Below, piece after piece: positions 6,418 to 8,340 of a stretch of 8,340 nucleotides of DNA; within the stretch, counting starts at the first letter, position 1, and each line of letters opens with the position of its first letter. Under the pieces are notes generated by a model. The model made no database searches and was not told the origin of the DNA. It saw only the letters and a list, made by a program, of their open reading frames with translations. Made by a program: the position numbers and the translations under genes. Origin of the DNA: an uncultured Prevotella sp. (GTDB lineage: Bacteria > Bacteroidota > Bacteroidia > Bacteroidales > Bacteroidaceae); the NCBI GenBank assembly GCA_900550635.1, contig URSZ01000106.1, forward strand, positions 1 to 8,340. The letters are read 5' to 3'.

Positions 6418-8175
6418 TCAGAAAACCACCCTGCGGGCATATGGCGGCTGCGCGGTATTATCCACTTTCTGTTCCATAAGATGATATAACGGAGAGAGTA
6501 TTACATCAGTTCCTTCCACCAGGAACAGATTGCCTCCCAAAGATTCGAAAGCCGAAGTGCGTGCAAATCCCGCGGCACAGGCATCCTGCGCCGCAAGCAA
6601 CAGAGGGCCGCAAAAAACTTTGAAGCTGCCGCTTTCGTTATTCTCGCTGTTAAGCGTGCTTTCTATGCGCGGTTTCATGTCAAAAGCCACCTGAATGCGG
6701 TCGCCAGCCTTTAATTTCATGGTTATCGAGGCCATTCCCTCCGCAACGGATGTTTCCAAAGGTGTCTTCCCGTTCAGCGTTACCTTGAAGTTCTCCATCC
6801 ACGACGCATGTGCGAGGGAAAGCGTCACTTCACGCTTTGGCGCAGAAATCACACGTATATCCACGCGGTTGTCGAAAGGATAACTAGTTGTTTCCTGAAT
6901 GCAGAGCACCTCTTTCCTGCCGAAAGGCACGGTAATTTCGGCATTATGGTAAAAAGGCAGCGCCACTTCGTTGCCACGTCGGAATGCGGCATACTCCACG
7001 GCACGCCCCAGTCCCTCGCCTCCGCGCATTGTGCAGCACCACCAGGCTTCGTTGTCGCTTACGGCAACACACGGCTGCCCGAATCCCTTGCCCGGGCATT
7101 TGTCTGTACCGAAGCCGCCGTTCGCCCGCTGGCCGTGGCAAATGGCATTATAATAAATCATCTCAGCGTCGTCGCGATACGCGGCCTTGCCCGTAAGTTG
7201 CCACAGCTGTGCTGCCACGATGTACGAGTCTACTATGGCACAAGGCTCAGTCCAGGTTTCGTAACGGCGGAACCAGTTGTAATTGGCATAGTTCTCGGTC
7301 ATACCGTATTGGCGGTAGTATTGCCAGCGTTTCTCTACCTCGCCGAGCAGTTCCTTGTTGCCCGTAATGCCGGCATACCTTATCAATCCGCGCAACGCGG
7401 TAAGCGTGGCATGCGTCTGCGCCTTTATGCCCACCACATCCACCTTCAGGAACAAGTCGACAAGCTCATCTATTACCGGCTTCAGCTTCTTGTTGCGCGT
7501 CACCTCGTAAGCCTGGATAAGCCCGTCCATTCCTATGAACACACATCCCACATCGGTCGACAACCTCCACCGTCCTATCGTCTCGCCCAAGCTGCCCGAA
7601 GCGCCTCCTTTAGTCTCGCTCCGGCCGGCGGGGTCGATAGGATATTGCAACATGATGTCCCTGCCCTCAACGAAAAGATTTTCGGATATGCTCCGTATTA
7701 TTGGCAGCACGGTCTTGTCGTTTTTCCAACGGTAGTACTCGCAAAGCCCGCGCAGCACCCACCCGTTGCCCGACAGTTGCTGCTCGTCGAGCGAGTCCTT
7801 ATGTATAGTGCCGAAATACCCGCGTTCGTTCAAGTGTGAAGGTATCCGGCGAATTATTTCGGAAAGATATTTTGGCTCGCGTCCCGAAGCTTGTGCGTCC
7901 ATCACAAGTCCCAAAATAGTACGCCCTTCGGTATCGCCCGGCCAATAACCCGACTGCTGCTCGGTGAGGAACACACGGTCGGGCCGGTAACGTTCATCTT
8001 CAAGGCGTGCCATATTGCGCAGCACGCGGCTGTTGAGTTCGCCACTCACGCTGATATTGGCAAAGCCTACGGGTATATATTGCGTTTTGTCGTTCGCGCC
8101 GGCGTTTGAAAACACAGCCGCCGCAAATAGCACAACCGCCGATACGGCTGCGCGCATGGTGGAATACTTAGGCAT
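6418..8175 (-). CDS. Secreted DUF1680/GH127-type glycosidase (putative beta-L-arabinofuranosidase family)
   Basis: The 585-residue protein has an N-terminal signal peptide (R8, hydrophobic core about 11-22, probable cut near SNAGA at 23-27), so it acts outside the cytoplasm. Residues about 45-400 fit the (alpha/alpha)6 barrel of the DUF1680/GH127 family. About 400-585 is a beta-sandwich part, with LKAGDRIQVAFDMKPRIES (488-506) and GPLLLAA (523-529) typical of it. From memory, the Bifidobacterium longum enzyme HypBA1 uses E322 as acid/base, C417 as nucleophile, and E338, C340, C417 and C418 to bind zinc. Here E294, E310, C312 and C380-C381 align with these. The 16-residue gap between the two glutamates and the E-x-C spacing are identical; the gap to the CC pair is shorter (68 instead of 77). 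The sequence around these residues diverges (WTEPC, WWCCTMRGGEGL), so the substrate may not be beta-L-arabinofuranose. The ATG at 8157 (M7) is an alternative start. It appears to be transcribed alone, though a gene could precede it beyond the right edge. Confidence 0.88.
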   Translation of the reverse strand: MPKYSTMRAAVSAVVLFAAAVFSNAGANDKTQYIPVGFANISVSGELNSRVLRNMARLEDERYRPDRVFLTEQQSGYWPGDTEGRTILGLVMDAQASGREPKYLSEIIRRIPSHLNERGYFGTIHKDSLDEQQLSGNGWVLRGLCEYYRWKNDKTVLPIIRSISENLFVEGRDIMLQYPIDPAGRSETKGGASGSLGETIGRWRLSTDVGCVFIGMDGLIQAYEVTRNKKLKPVIDELVDLFLKVDVVGIKAQTHATLTALRGLIRYAGITGNKELLGEVEKRWQYYRQYGMTENYANYNWFRRYETWTEPCAIVDSYIVAAQLWQLTGKAAYRDDAEMIYYNAICHGQRANGGFGTDKCPGKGFGQPCVAVSDNEAWWCCTMRGGEGLGRAVEYAAFRRGNEVALPFYHNAEITVPFGRKEVLCIQETTSYPFDNRVDIRVISAPKREVTLSLAHASWMENFKVTLNGKTPLETSVAEGMASITMKLKAGDRIQVAFDMKPRIESTLNSENNESGSFKVFCGPLLLAAQDACAAGFARTSAFESLGGNLFLVEGTDVILSPLYHLMEQKVDNTAQPPYARRVVF

Positions 8176-8204
8176 AAATCAGAAAAATCTTTAATTAAAT
8201 CATA

Positions 8205-8212
8205 CAAATATA
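8205..8212 (-). promoter_or_regulatory. Promoter -7 box of the GH127-like gene
   Basis: TATATTTG on the minus strand matches the Bacteroidota -7 consensus exactly and lies 29 bases before the ATG at 8175. No TTTG is found at the -33 distance, as with the GH20 gene. Confidence 0.55.
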
Positions 8213-8258
8213 GTAAAACTCGCCCGATTTCGGATGGATTTAGGAAGAATAATGTAAA

Positions 8259-8339
8259 CTATTGGGCTTTCAGGGAGATACGCAGCATTATTCCGCATTT
8301 GTAAATGTGTGCTTTGAAGCCGTTTTTTGAATAGTTAAG
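8259..8339 (-). CDS. Possible 3' end of a gene entering from the right edge
   Basis: On the minus strand one frame is open from the window edge to a TAG at 8261-8259 (26 codons, ending GIMLRISLKAQ). The other two frames are closed early. The residues would suit a C-terminal beta strand, but the piece is too short to recognise or to distinguish from chance. If real, it would end 83 bases before the GH127-like start codon. Confidence 0.2.
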   Translation of the reverse strand, partial: LNYSKNGFKAHIYKCGIMLRISLKAQ

Positions 8340-8340
8340 C

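Noticed and set aside
6808..7839. Plus-strand frame of 343 codons opposite the GH127-like gene
   Set aside because: It is antisense to a gene with conserved catalytic residues. Its residues (rich in histidine, arginine and proline) are typical of a shadow frame, and it has no promoter or family motif.

Overview
This window reads as chromosomal DNA from a member of the Bacteroidales (phylum Bacteroidota), probably a gut-type organism. Four things point there. The promoters match the Bacteroidota pattern (TTTG near -33 and TAnnTTTG near -7), and the tRNA promoter is an exact match with a 19-base spacer. The start codons are preceded by A/T-rich DNA without Shine-Dalgarno sequences. The protein families are typical of glycan-degrading Bacteroidales. 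The tRNA genes do not encode CCA. I cannot fix the family; Muribaculaceae or Prevotellaceae would fit.

Layout, left to right. Positions 1-348 hold no gene I can support, although a short frame is open through the left edge. A SPOUT-class (TrmH/SpoU) RNA methyltransferase gene lies on the minus strand at 349-1149. Upstream of it, also on the minus strand, is a two-gene tRNA transcription unit: promoter, tRNA-Ser(GCU), tRNA-Glu(CUC), then a strong intrinsic terminator. A non-coding stretch at 1503-1882 carries the outward-facing tRNA promoter and the promoter region of the next gene. A secreted GH20 beta-N-acetylhexosaminidase (1883-4267, plus strand) follows and ends at its own terminator. It converges on a hexameric-type glutamate dehydrogenase gene (4733-6067, minus strand), which is followed by two successive terminator-like hairpins. 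The last complete gene (6418-8175, minus strand) encodes a secreted DUF1680/GH127-type glycosidase with its own terminator downstream.

The genes look like separate transcription units, not one pathway operon. Every complete protein gene except the methyltransferase has a recognisable promoter -7 box, a terminator, or both. Two units are polysaccharide-degrading enzymes with signal peptides: the GH20 enzyme releases terminal N-acetylhexosamines, and the GH127-like enzyme probably acts on arabinofuranosides or a related sugar. No susC/susD pair, sulfatase or regulator is present, so this is not a visible polysaccharide-utilisation locus. Glutamate dehydrogenase serves ammonium assimilation and central nitrogen metabolism.

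I found no mobile element, CRISPR array or defence system, and nothing I would call a previously undescribed system. The points most worth a second look are the divergent but catalytically intact GH127-like enzyme, a palindrome overlapping the -33 region of the gdhA promoter, a 20-bp perfect hairpin as second terminator behind gdhA, a palindrome at the expected transcription start of the GH20 gene, and short repeats at the left edge.
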